Source: Rallus limicola (lineage: Eukaryota; Chordata; Aves; Gruiformes; Rallidae). From it: a stretch of 64,000 nt of DNA. Made by a program: the position numbers and the translations under genes. Below, piece by piece: positions 1-12,021 of the stretch (position 1 is the first letter of the stretch; each line of letters begins with the position of its first letter). Below the pieces are notes generated by a model. It had not been told where the DNA came from. It did no database searches and worked only from the letters and a program-made list of their open reading frames with translations. The stretch covers positions 4,968,001-5,032,000 of the forward strand of contig JAKCOZ010000018.1 of assembly GCA_022605955.1 (NCBI GenBank), written 5' to 3'.

Positions 1-2034
1 CTAGGCAAGAGACCACTGTCAATCACAGTTCTTCTAGCATTGAAGTACTTGAGTCTTACAACTGAGAGATGCCATTCAGCAGTGTCATTACTCTGAATTC
101 TCTTGGAGAATTCTCAGCTAGCAGTATATTTCATATTGCCCTATCAATTTAAAGGGGATGTTTTGTGCTTAAAAAATTTTAACATTGGTAAAAAATGACG
201 GTTTTTAGGATTTCACTATAGCAACTGAGTTATAAACCATATGATTTGATACTTGAATTTTATTATTTAGTTATATATTTTAATAAATGTTCACTGTCAC
301 AGGTAGAGATAAATATCTACATCCCAATGTTCAAGTGACACATACAATGCCTCCCTATTTAATTAGGCATCTGCTTTATGTGATCTATGCTTTTCCCTTT
401 CAATATCCTCTCTGAATCTTAGTAGCAGACTTTGCTGTTGTACAAGAAAGTTATACCAAACTCCCCAAACATCTCAACTTACACCATGACTTTTACATAA
501 TCAACAATTTCAATTCTAAATTCCTGGCCATTTGAAATATGAATACAGAATCTATAACTCCACAAAAGTTTCCTACCTATAATTAAAGCAATCAAGTTTT
601 TCTTTGCTTTCTATTAGTCTAGGAGTCTAAGTTAAGGGAAATAGAACCAGTCATTCTGTCTCAGCAATCAACACAAGCTTTGATATTCCAATGGACAAAG
701 ATACATTTAAAAGAGCCAGAAGAAACAACTGGGGAAATCTTGAATCTAACATAGAATAAATAAAATAACAAAATAATCACTACAGGTGAAAAACCTTCCA
801 TGATTATAGCAAGTTTGTAGCAGTCTTTGGAATAATACATCCTATTTATGTCTAAAAGTTAACAGTATCTTCTAGAGTACACATGGCAAGAAAAAATCAC
901 ATTTAGTACTCTGAGATCTTAAACAGTTTGGAGAATACCAACCACTAAGGATTTAGCTATCTAAAGAATTTCACTATTGGTAAGTTCAGTATCTTTGAAA
1001 ATGCATGATAGCTGGGGATAAACTTCAAGGATCCATGTCTGGAATTAAAAAACTTAAGTAGACAGTCTTCTGTTAAGGTAAATTTCAATGTGCATCAGTT
1101 GTGAAGATAGATCTAGGTGAAATATGAGAGTGGGTAAAAAAAATTATATGAAACCTTCTTTAACTTCCTATCAGGTTTGAAACAAGATCTGCCATAACAT
1201 GCTCAATATTAGTCAAAAGGCAGATCATCAAAAGGTGATTTTCATGATGGATGGACAGTTGGACAACCTTGCCTCACTTTCAAGTAAAAGTGTGAGTTTA
1301 GAAGAAAAAAAAACCAACCCAATATATGCTTTCTCTGCAATATCGTTGAGGACTGATATTTTGTGTTAAATGAAGTTTTATTAAATGTATTTATCCTTAT
1401 TGTGCTTGATAAGTAAAAAACTTTTTTTTGTTAGTGCAACATATCACAAATAGGCAAAGACAGTGAAATACATCGCATGTTTATGATTCTGTATGTAAGA
1501 GTTTCCAATGTTTTATAGATTAGCAAAACCTACCCTTGCTCTGTGGAAACTGAAGGAGGAAAGAAAAAAAAATAATAATTAAACAGCAGTAGCTGACATA
1601 CCCTTGACTCTTTCCTGGCAGCCTAATTCAAAACAATCACCTTTATTCTGTATTGTAATGTTGGAGAATTTTTAACAAGTGTCCTACAGTCACCTGGTCC
1701 TGGACATTAAGCAAGCTTTCCAGATCCTGGCTATTAAATAAATAACACAGCCACTTGCAGTGTCAAATGCACAGCAGCTGTTTTGAAATCTAAAAAATTT
1801 CTATATTTTTTCCAAAATCATGACAAACATTTAAGGTGTTACATTTGGGTATTTTTCATTTCTATTAAGATAATGACAGTACTTTGGGAAAAATTTTATT
1901 TAAATTGTAAGACTATGGAGAGTTTTAAAAAAGAAACAACAAACAATCATGAAACCCATCAATAAAAATACCGATACTTTCTGGAGTATTAAACTGTATA
2001 TTTGGTCATTTGCTGATTAGCTTCATTTTTTCAT
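1..2034. other. AT-rich non-coding DNA, no gene seen
   Basis: This stretch has no reading frame with recognisable protein features, no CR1 tail, no LTR and no RNA gene that I can identify. It contains short A and T runs and a small palindrome at 95-113 (two 8-base arms around TTG). A 60-codon frame near 1783-1965 is dominated by F, K and I codons, as expected by chance in AT-rich DNA. Confidence 0.6.
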
Positions 2035-2068
2035 CCATTATTTTCTGTTAAACTGTCCTTGTTCTATA
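2035..2068 (+). repeat. 34-bp exact direct repeat, copy 1
   Basis: The 34 bases starting CCATTATTTTCTG and ending GTTCTATA recur without a mismatch at 2901-2934, 866 bp downstream. Sequence on either side of the two copies is unrelated by eye. The repeat is not low-complexity, so chance recurrence is unlikely. Confidence 0.9.
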
Positions 2069-2900
2069 TTCTGTGGGATCCGTGCTCAAATAAATAATTA
2101 TTATTGGAATCTAAGTTTCTTTTCAAAACATGGACTGCTTAAATTTTGGGCAATAATTAGTTGTCATTGGTGAATTTAACCCTTTAAGTTAAGAGTTTAC
2201 CAGAGCTTTGAAGATTACTTAAAAATATAAATTGAATATAATACATCTCTGAAGCAAAGGTTAGTTTGACAGCATTAATCACCCATCAGTGCATCATTCC
2301 AGTTTTTTCAGCTATAACATTGCAGGAATATAGTGATTATTTGGGACCGAGACTCTTATTCCAAAGGAAATGCATATGTTTTAAGTACTTTTTCTGCCTT
2401 CTTTGAAAATTGATTATTTTTTAATTGGTAGAATCAATTTACTGAATCAATTTGTGCTAGTTCTTAGTTTAAAGAATATAACAGTTCTGATGATAGCCAA
2501 CTGATTTCTATGATTTTTTTTCCTCATTTACTCTTAGTTGTGGTGAATAGTTCTTTGATACAAACTTTTTTTTTCTAAAATGAAATTCTACTATGAGCTT
2601 TATAGAAAAAGATCGTTTAATTCAAGAGAAAAATATACAAGAACATTTCACCTCTATTTAGAATATACTTGACAGCTGTCAAAAGAACCTGTATACTGAA
2701 ATTACACTCACTCTCTCTTTAAAATACCTTTCAGATGTGACATTTAGGAACATCTCAATCTCTTAATACAAACTGTGGATTAAGTTTAACACTTCATAAG
2801 ATTCACTATGCTTTTTGCAAGGCTTAGAAAGATATGGCTTGGTTAAAGTAATCTAGCTTTCAAATTTGTAAGAATTTTTCTACATTAATTATTTTCTTAG
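2069..2900. other. Segment between the two 34-bp repeats
   Basis: This 832-bp AT-rich segment lies exactly between the paired 34-bp repeats. It has no terminal inverted repeats, poly(A) tail or reading frame that would identify a transposon. It could be an insertion with an unusually long target duplication, or ordinary host DNA beside a locally copied 34-mer. Confidence 0.4.
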
Positions 2901-2934
2901 CCATTATTTTCTGTTAAACTGTCCTTGTTCTATA
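2901..2934 (+). repeat. 34-bp exact direct repeat, copy 2
   Basis: This is the second identical copy of the 34-mer at 2035-2068. It is followed directly by GAACAGAT, whereas copy 1 is followed by TTCTGTGG, so identity stops sharply at both ends. Confidence 0.9.
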
Positions 2935-5304
2935 GAACAGATAAAAGAAAAGGCAAGAAAAATAGAACTTGAATTGCTGAAACTTTCAAGCAACAACCTG
3001 GAAGTACTGACCCAAACTTCAAGTTTTTAAAAGCCACAGCTGTGTGTAATTTATCTGTGTAAATTATGTGCAACTTATCACTCAGATGTTATGGAAACTG
3101 TGTGAATAAGTAAAATTGCATGACTAGAATCAATGAATACTAAGTGATAGACCATTTCTGAGCAAGGTTTTACTGCATGCCTCAGTTATGGTGAGAAAGA
3201 AGTCACCAAACGTTGTGTAAGTCAAAACATTTAAGTACAACCACCTCCAAATAACATTGCTCAGCATCAAATTGTTATTATTAAAAGGAAATTATTGTTT
3301 AAAGGAAAAGATCATATCTATGTATTCAACAGGCTTTACTGCACTAGGAGTGTCCTCTCTGGTAGAGGATGGGCAACAACCTTGCATCAAAAGTTCCAAA
3401 TTTATTTCAGAAATTCCCTTGAATCTAGTGCCAGCTCCAACAAATCCTAAAATAGAGACTAAAACTAAGAGTGCACTGAGGGTTTTTTTGGCTATAATAA
3501 ACTGCTGTTTGGACGATATTTAGCTCTAGTTAGAGTAAGATAAGATCTGGTCATTAAGTAGTTAGAGTAGGCATTGACAATGTTTTGTAACTAGCAGTGT
3601 GCAAGGTGGTACAAAACTCAGATTTTAACACTTGACAAAAACAGAGCGTGCACATTTCATAAAACTATAGTTATTGTCCAAAAATGTGACATTCATCCAT
3701 AACAAATTACAATCTGACTCTTCTACAGGTTCTTACTCTCTGCAGTGAGAACAAAAAACATTATTATATATGTTGCATTTTTTTTCTTAAAGAAATTATT
3801 TGTGTACTCCAGGCACTAAACTATACAGGCTAAGTTATTACAACAGCCACTTGGTTGAAACCAGTTCTGATGGTCACATACTCAATATTTGTGGCATATC
3901 TGTATCATATATAAACCATTTAAAAAAAGCATGATTTGAACATGGTTTCAATTCTTTAGACAACCTCCCTTGTCCTATGTATAATCAAACATATGTTAGG
4001 TATTAACAACAGAAGTGTATTTATTCTCAGAGATTCATGAGACCTGAAAGTATGCTAATTCTGATTTTAAGACTACTTCATAAAACAGCTTTATTATAAC
4101 AGTAGTAATCATGGATTAAGGCAGTATATATGAAGACACAGTGCAGAAATCTCAAAAAGGCCTCCAGTGGATAAACATCAAATGAATTTGACTGAAGGGT
4201 GAATATGAAAAGTTTCATAAATTGCTGAATCGCTTTCCTTGGGAGAGGCATCGTATGGAAGTCCTGGTATGTATGTGGGGGCTATTTATTGATCCAGGGA
4301 ACTGCATGAAGCGTTGAGTTGAGCTACTTATACTAGCTATTAGAAAGTCTCCATAGGAAGCACATTACAGCATCGAATTCAATGCTTTATGAAGTAGCTT
4401 TTGATAATATAATGCAAAATGAAACTTCTTACATATTTAATGATAAAAATATATTGATTATAGCCACAAGTTGTACCGGACCAAAATAAAATGATAGTTC
4501 AGACAAGAGTATAAAGTTACTGATGTTCATTATCAGTGTTACCCCAGCAACTTAAAATTAGTAGAGGTTATATAACAGTCCTAGTGACTTTTGTTTCCAA
4601 AGGTGAACAAAAGTTCTCAGATTATTGCAGAACAGAGTGAAAAGTGAAGATCAAATGCCACACTGCACTAGCCAAGGAAACAATAAATGCAATCTCAATG
4701 GATACTGCAGCTGAATAGATACAGAGATATATTTGGTAGAGTGTGTTTGAAAGATACTCAGAAATAAATGAACAGAAAACCGAAACTCTGAACAACCATA
4801 GCCAGTTCAAGCCAAGACAAAAAAGATGCTTGGTTTAACAGCTTGCCTATTCTAATACCTTCATTTGTACCTTCCTGTGGAAAAAAAAGAGTCATGATTA
4901 TTTGTTCTCTAAAAATAAAGTGATGAAAATTCTAATAATTGAATAATACCTGCTCTGATCATAGCCCTTCCAGTTCACAGATACTGCTAATAAAGCTGAG
5001 TTTTTCCTCTGTTAGTATCACTAGCAATATATTAATATTTATAGTATAGCAACCAGCAGAAAGCTAACAAATGTTTACGGTGCAGGGGACACAGAAAATG
5101 CAGTAAAAGAAAGCTAGGTTTCCTGAACAATAGTTCATATATAAAAATGTATTTTCAACCAAGACTGTTCAAGCTGGGTGCAAACATATTCATTATGAAA
5201 TTCTGCTTATCATTCCAAGGATTTATTAATTTATTTCCCTTCAGCTTTGAAGTTGGTATTTCCTTTCAGTATTTCCTGTGAAGTGAAGCAGAGGAAAACA
5301 AATT
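2935..5304. other. AT-rich non-coding DNA, no gene seen
   Basis: No gene or repeat family is recognisable here. An 88-codon frame at 3257-3523 and a 62-codon minus-strand frame at 4622-4810 show no domain, no splice context and no homology that I recognise. Confidence 0.55.
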
Positions 5305-5990
5305 TTGTTTGCTGTTCAGAAAAGGACCTAAGAGATTTGGTAGAAAAAAATAAAATTGAACATGACCCAGGGATGTGTCCTTGTAGCAAATGCAGCCAAT
5401 GGTACCCTGGGCTGGAGCAAAGTGCAGTCAGCAGGGTACAGGGGAGAGATCCTTCCTTTCAATTCAGTGCTAGTTAGATTGCATCAGAGTTTTGTGTCCA
5501 GGCTTCCCAATAAAAGACAGATATCGACACATTGGAATGAGTCCAATGGAGACCACCAAGATGGGTGAGGGGAATGGAATATAGCATAAATGAAGAGGTC
5601 TCAAGAGGTAGATTTGTTCAGTCTTGAGAAGAGCGGCTAAAGGGACACGTTATTGCTGTCTGAAACTCCCTGCTCAGATAACACAGAGAAGTTAGACACC
5701 CATTCTTCTCAGACATCCACAGCAATAGGTTGACAGTGAATTAAAATATGCTGGAACATGGGAAATCCTGATAAATGTTAGAAGAGAATTATTATAATTT
5801 TTCTTTTTTTACCATGAGCGTGGTCAAATACAGGACCAGAATGCCCAGTGAGGTAACAGAATCTTCATTCTTGGAGGTGTTCAAGACTCAACTGGACAAG
5901 CATTCTGTTCTAACTAGGTTTACTGTGAGTAGGGGTTTAGACTAGACAACCTCCAGAGATCCTTCTTAAACTAAGTGTAAGATTCTACAA
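5305..5990 (+). mobile_element. Old CR1 LINE 3' fragment
   Basis: The fragment opens with CAGAAAAGGACCTAAGAGAT, matching the typical CR1 stretch near the end of the reverse transcriptase ORF. It continues through TTCAGTCTTGAGAAGAG and ends with GACTAGACAACCTCCAGAGA, CCTTCTTAAA and GATTCTACAA, which correspond to the CR1 3' UTR and its ATTCT tail. CR1 is the main avian non-LTR retrotransposon; its copies are usually 5'-truncated. This copy is heavily diverged, with internal gaps and frame breaks, so it is old and inactive. The start is approximate. Small frames inside it (5247-5568) are remnants or chance. Confidence 0.85.
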
Positions 5991-6935
5991 GAGCAAAGTA
6001 TTGTAACAAAACAGAGAAAAAAACCCGAACAATTAAAGAATCCATGCCACTGATTCATCATTTGGTTTCTCTTCATTTAGTTTGTTTATTTTTGCTTTTT
6101 TTTTCAAGTCAGTATTGTTATACTAAAAATTAGCATGAACTTTTATTAAAAAATGAAATATTCGTTTATTCAAATGTAATGAAAAGCTCATTATGACTTT
6201 CCAGCTACCAGTACAAACAGTGTCCTTAGCCAAACAGTAATTGCATTGGTCTTCCTTCTACTCCAATACTGCTCTGAAACTTGTGTCCCTCAAATGAATA
6301 ATTACCTACAAAATAATTAAATGTTGCTGATATGGGCTACTCATCCCACTTGTACATAGAAACAGCAAAGTCTGTCTTCCCTGAAATCTATCTCCGTCAT
6401 GTTGGATAAGCTTACTGCCCATCACAGGGCTGGCATCGATCCCTACTCAATTACAGATGAACATAGCACCATATTAAAAGACAAATAAGGTTTAATTTTA
6501 ATCACAGGCAGCCTGTAAGTCCATGTTCCATTATAGATTAAAAGAACCAATTATTTTTAAAAGTAAAGATTTAATGAAAGGCCTTACTAATATACAGACA
6601 CATTGCTCCCTCTGCATTCTAAGTCAAGACTCTGCAGTAATGGTTGAAATTGCTGCAAGCAATCTGAGCAAGGCATGGGGATGCATCTTGGAGAGGAATG
6701 TTTTTTCTTCAAATCACAAATACACTTTCTCAGCAGGGTTTCCTTTGTAAGATTTCTCTTTCAAAATTGTAAAGTCACAGACCATTTATAGACAACAAAT
6801 TAACTCAGTGGCCAGAGTTTTATTGTTTCTAAGACAGAGTAAATGCAAAATAATTGCATTGAAGCAGACAGAAATTCCACACTAATGACACTGAATGCTG
6901 CTGAAATCACTTTATCCCAGGTTCAGAAAGGTAGT
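5991..6935. other. Non-coding DNA, no gene seen
   Basis: I see nothing identifiable. A 75-codon frame at 6523-6750 has no recognisable domain. Confidence 0.5.
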
Positions 6936-6980
6936 TAGGAGCCTAATTCTCATTTGAATTCAATGGGAGCTAGGCACCTA
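6936..6980. repeat. 45-bp imperfect palindrome, possible ancient MITE-like repeat
   Basis: The left arm begins TAGGAGCCTAATTCTC and the right arm ends GGGAGCTAGGCACCTA. The 19-base arms pair at 15 of 19 positions around a 7-base centre containing GAATT. The AATGGGAGCTAGGCACCTA wording resembles an old palindromic repeat I associate with reptile and bird genomes, but I cannot name the family with certainty. Confidence 0.5.
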
Positions 6981-8030
6981 CACATCTCTGAATCTAGACA
7001 TTATAGCCTTCCATCTGTAACAACAGGAGCTAGCTTGCATAATTAACTCAAGAATCTAGGTCATCAGAATTCTTATTTTCTTGCTATTCATCTTTAGTAC
7101 TAGTTTCCAATTTTCCTTGTTTATTGAGTTACTATAATGTTTGTGAGACTGTGAACTAATAAAAATGTAGCTATAGAATGCTGTTGATATTAGCTCTGAG
7201 AATGTGAATAGATAAATGTGTATTTTTAGAGAGCCATCTATTCACTGGATAATCAGACAACAGTGTTGGTTAGTGCTATGAATGCAATTCCACTTGTACT
7301 GAGAAAGTATAAAAAGTCATATATACACATAGATAACATCTCACTTTTTAAAGCTATTTTTATATAATGCCTTGATTTTGTTTAGGAATTTCTGTTCTAT
7401 CTGAACTGCCTTAATGCATGCTAGATTCTCATCTTTGCTTTCCAAGTCTAAATGTGCTTTCTTTAGAAGGGTTAAAAATTAAAGCACTGTTTACCAGCAC
7501 AGACATTATTATATCTATCTTACAACTACCATTCAGAGTTAAGAGAGTAATTAATATCAGGACTCCCTTGTCTATGAAGTGTTGGTATTTTATCTGTCCC
7601 CCTTAGTCTTTGAGGAAAAGTGCACCAAGTAAAACACTAGTTAGGTCTGTAGAATAAGAACCTCAGGGAAAAAAAACCAAAATAAACAAACAAAACCAAA
7701 CAGGTATTTCCTAAACATTTTAGGGATCTCATATCAAAAGGTCACTTTGAATCCTTCTGATGATAAAGAAAAGACTTTGGAAATCTCGCCTACTTCTAGT
7801 CAGTCCTTCTCGTTTTTATCTTGCTAAATTCCTTTTGTTTTTCTCCTCACTGATCCCTGCAGGAAAAAAAAAATCTCAGGCTTCTCTACACCTGTTAGAT
7901 ATTCACAAAGAGAATACAGGAAAATAGCAGCCAGTGCTACAACAGAAAACTGCAAACTCATGACGCAGGTGCAGGTGCTAAGAAACCAGTGCACTCCTCC
8001 TTCAGCGGGATGTCTGTCCAGTCTCTTAAA
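6981..8030. other. Non-coding DNA, no gene seen
   Basis: No gene is recognisable. A short A/C-rich low-complexity patch lies at about 7670-7700. Confidence 0.5.
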
Positions 8031-8071
<41 letters not shown>

Positions 8072-8077
8072 TGCGCG
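8031..8077. repeat. (CA)n microsatellite grading into GCATGCGCG
   Basis: All 47 bases alternate purine and pyrimidine without a break. The tract is a CA repeat with one T substitution near its left end, finishing in GCATGCGCG. Alternating CA and CG tracts favour left-handed Z-DNA. A minus-strand frame reading through it as repeated V-C codons (7824-8072) is an artefact of the repeat. Confidence 0.95.
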
Positions 8078-11000
8078 GGTAATTAACAGAAACTAGAAAC
8101 TGAATCGACCAGGCTTAAGGACAGCCATACTTTTTCAGATCCAAGTCCTTATTTACAGACTAGAATTCTAATGATTTTTAAATACAACAAATTCCAAGTT
8201 TTCAGTAAGCCAATAAACTCTTCCAACATATTCTGTAGATTTGTTTTTTCTACTGAGATAGCTTAAAACCACACAAAATTAAGGCTTGATTAAATACCTT
8301 CACAGAGAACCTATGAAAGCAGGATAAAATATGATGCACAAGGAGACTCCTGTGATAGCATATCCTTCATTAGCAATAAGTGAAAAGGTATTTGTAACCA
8401 AATAACTGGTTTCATAAAAAAGATTAAAACAAGGAAAGGTACAGTTAGCTGATCTAGTATCAGTTCAAGACCTGGATTACATATCCAGTACTTCACAAAA
8501 TCACTTCTGTGCTTGCTATGCATTGAAAAGTCGACTTGTTTGCTGAAAACGTAAACTGATACCTCATGTTGAAGATTACCTGTTATAATCTTAGTCTAGA
8601 ACTATTTCTTTTCCTGCTTTCCTTTACAGATTCAAAGGCCTACTTTAGCAGAAAAATAACTAAGGAGTTTGCCATACTGTCTACCGAATCTTTGTATTCC
8701 ATCTCTGTTGGTAAAACACTAAAAAATATGCAGTTCTGGATGCTGCATTAAACTATATGCATCTGTATAGAGCCCACTGAGTAACTTTCACACGCTGTGA
8801 TGTATTTAGACAGACATGATCCGAGTTAAAGTATTTTGCAAAAAGTGTTAGTTCTCCCTCCCAATTTGTATTTTCAGCAGTGACAAACAAGATTTTATTA
8901 TTAGCTATCACGAAAACGGATACGGTGTTTCACACAGACTAATAGATGTCTTTATTCCCACTGTGAATAACAGCACTGGTACATTGACAAGAGCATGTTG
9001 CTGATTGTAATTAGGTGCTTGATTCTGTCATGGCCTTTTCCAAGGTCTTAGATACATCAAAATTATGTTCTAGTATATATTCATATACAACATTTGGGGA
9101 AAATTCTACAAGGACAGTACTGCAGTATGCAGAGTTACGTATATATGAACTTTCCTTTGAACAATACCTTAATATAAAAAACAGTGCACTATAACTCAAA
9201 CAATAAAATGGCTAGTTTTTATAAGCATCATTTTGAAATTAACTGAGTAATTTTGGCTGCATAATCATACCCCTGAAGGGATACAATAAAATATAAATTT
9301 AATCAAAAACATTTTTAGAACAGGCTTCAAGCTAGTGCATGTACAATTTTGACCCAAATATCTAGTCAGGAGTATAATATCAGACCTTTAATTATAATTT
9401 CTATTATAATTGTTCTATTGAAGAAAATGTAGCCAGTGCACTTACCTGCAATTATGCACACACAGTCTGTGGAAAGAGTAGATAAAGACTCTCCTGTGAA
9501 CCGTCACTTGCTGAGCTAATTCACCCAACTGGTTTAATTTCATTTGCCCTTAGTCTGTAGTTACAGTGATTACATCTAAATGAAAAGAGAAGGAAACCAA
9601 AGTGATACAAATAAACAAAATCAATAGATTTATTTAAATTTTCAATTTTACTTTTATTCTTGAACAATCAGAAAGTTAGGGTCACAGAAAACATGTTGCA
9701 AATAAATTGTTTTGTACACTTTCTGATGATAGCGTATATAAATATCTTATTACCAAAATGTGTGCCCTCTCTGAGACTCATTACAACGCAAGTCTAGTGT
9801 TCTGCAATAGGTGCCCTGTATTTTACTTCTTATGTATTGTGATTTACCAACCCATATTGAAAAGGCTTTTTTGGAATATCCACTGTAACAGCACTGACCT
9901 TCAGAGCTAAATACTCCCTTTAGGTCGCAATTTAGGTGTTCTGATGTACTACAATCTGAAGCAATACACAAAGGTTTATTAGAAATATTCATATGCTTAT
10001 ATATATGGTTATTATAGTATACATAATTCTCTAATAATAGCAAGTTTTATTGCAATGTTGCATTCACACTGCACTGCAGAGAATGCACTTAAGGCTCTGT
10101 TACCAATATCCAAAGAATAGAAAAGCTTTGTACAGCATAGATGTGTGGATTCAACAAGCCTACATGCCTATCCATAGGAGGCTCTACTTACAGAAAGGAT
10201 TTAATTGTGGACATAACTCAGTCTCTTACATTTTACAGTATCATATTTTCACACAGTGCACCTTTTTTTAAAAACAGATGGTATAAACACACTAAAGCTA
10301 TTCCAGAAAGAATACTCCAGGACTCTTCTCCTCCCATCTAATCCATAATTTAGGTAATTTTCTGGAAAATATCAACTCCCTGTCACATTTTATAGTTGCT
10401 TCACATTGCCCAAATCATAATTTAATAAGTTATTTAATAGTATTCAATTTATTACAAAATGGCAACAAATCTTTTTCCAGTAAATCTCAAGCTATGGAAT
10501 GTAATTTAATATCAGATATCATGTAAACTATTTTGAACATAAGCCCTATACAGAACATTACATGGAGCTTGCCCCTCCCCCAAAAAGCTATCTCCACCTT
10601 GAAAATTAAAACACTGTTAATTTAGACTGCTGGGGAAACAGTACTATTAATTGCTAGGCTACTAAATATTACCATAACATAAATTTCAACTCAAACCAAA
10701 TACACAGAAACTTCTCCCTATGCAAAAAACAGCCAACCAAACCCAAACATCCAGATGCTTATTTCTTCTCCTTAAAGTGACTAAGTTACATATGTTAAAG
10801 AAACAAATTTCTGTAAAGGTACTTAACTGGTCACATTTTCTGAGCTGTCAACATTTGGAAAAAGCCTGGTTGTAAGGCTGAGAAGACATGCTACTAGCTG
10901 TGCAAATCAGAATATTCAAACTGATCACTGATCCCACATCTCCAAAAAAAACCAGTATAGACTTGCATGGGGTTTTTTTTTTCCCCCTACGTGTACAGAA

Positions 11001-11953
11001 AAGGAATGTTTTGTTTAATACCTTCCTGGATTCTTGCTGGCATTGAAGCTTTACACAGCAAATCTGGTACAAAGGATAGTCTTAAGTTCCAAATACTATA
11101 TGCCATAACATTCAACTGAGGAAAATGCAACCTCAAGAAATGGATGACAAAAAGATTTTCTACCTTGAGAATTATATCCATTTTATAGTTACAGTATTAG
11201 TCAAAAATGCAGACTGTAAAATATGAGGAGAACATACAGCAGCATGTCCATAATAACCCACAAAGGACGCACTAGACATATGTTCTTCAGTGTTTTGGTA
11301 GAAAAATACGACATAACAGCACACTAGGAAATGTTAAGCCTCCTTTCTAAGAAAGCAAAAGTTGCCTTTAAATAAAATCAGATATAACCAGCAGCTGCAG
11401 AGGCAGAGAAAGCTCAACAATGTTATTAGCATTGCTGAATGTACCAATGTTACCAAATTCAAATATTTATGAGGAAGTATATATGGAGGAAATATCTGCC
11501 AGTGTGTCTTTCATGACACGGAGAGCATAGATCCATAGGATACAAAAGACTATTAGAAATTCAAAAACTGCCAGTGCCTGACAATACCATAAACAAGGAT
11601 GTACAAGAAAGAAGTTGAATCTGTAGTATATAATAAACACATTCACCTCTTTCAGCCTCAGAGTTATTGCTACTGAAAGACTGAATTCCTGAGATAAGCT
11701 AGAAGGTTTGGTCATTTCTTCTGTAAAATTTGTAAACCTGAACTATTTCACATACACTTTAACTTTTTTTCCCCCTTTTGTCCTTGTTTTTGTTTGTTAT
11801 TGTTGACAGAGGAAAAGGCTAGCAGTTTATCTACTAGCAAGAATTTATAGCTGTAGCAACACCCTAAGGTCACCAGCTTCAGCTAGGTAAGCTGGCACAG
11901 TAACCTTCTGAATCCCAAAATCACATAATCCAGAAAATCCCTTATTTAAAAGG
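8078..11953. other. AT-rich non-coding DNA, no gene seen
   Basis: Several frames of 60 to 97 codons occur on both strands (for example 9750-10043 minus and 10050-10271 plus). They overlap each other and carry no recognisable motif. I see no CR1 or LTR signal and no RNA gene. Confidence 0.55.
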
Positions 11954-12021
11954 AAAAAAAAAAAAAAAAAAAAAAAAGAGATAAAGAGAAATTAAGAGTA
12001 AAAAAATAAAAAGAAAAATAG
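11954..12021. repeat. A24 run and flanking A-rich tract
   Basis: There are 24 consecutive A residues at 11954-11977, followed by an A-rich tract with scattered G and T. It could be the decayed poly(A) of a retrocopy, but nothing upstream resembles a transcript or SINE. Confidence 0.85.

Noticed and set aside
2069..2900. DNA transposon between the 34-bp repeats
   Set aside because: No terminal inverted repeats or transposase fragment, and the flanking repeat is far longer than known target duplications.
7824..8072. Minus-strand frame beginning with repeated V-C codons
   Set aside because: Translation of the (CA)n microsatellite.
11954..12021. A24 tract as a retrocopy poly(A) tail
   Set aside because: The upstream sequence does not resemble an mRNA, SINE or LINE and no target duplication was seen.
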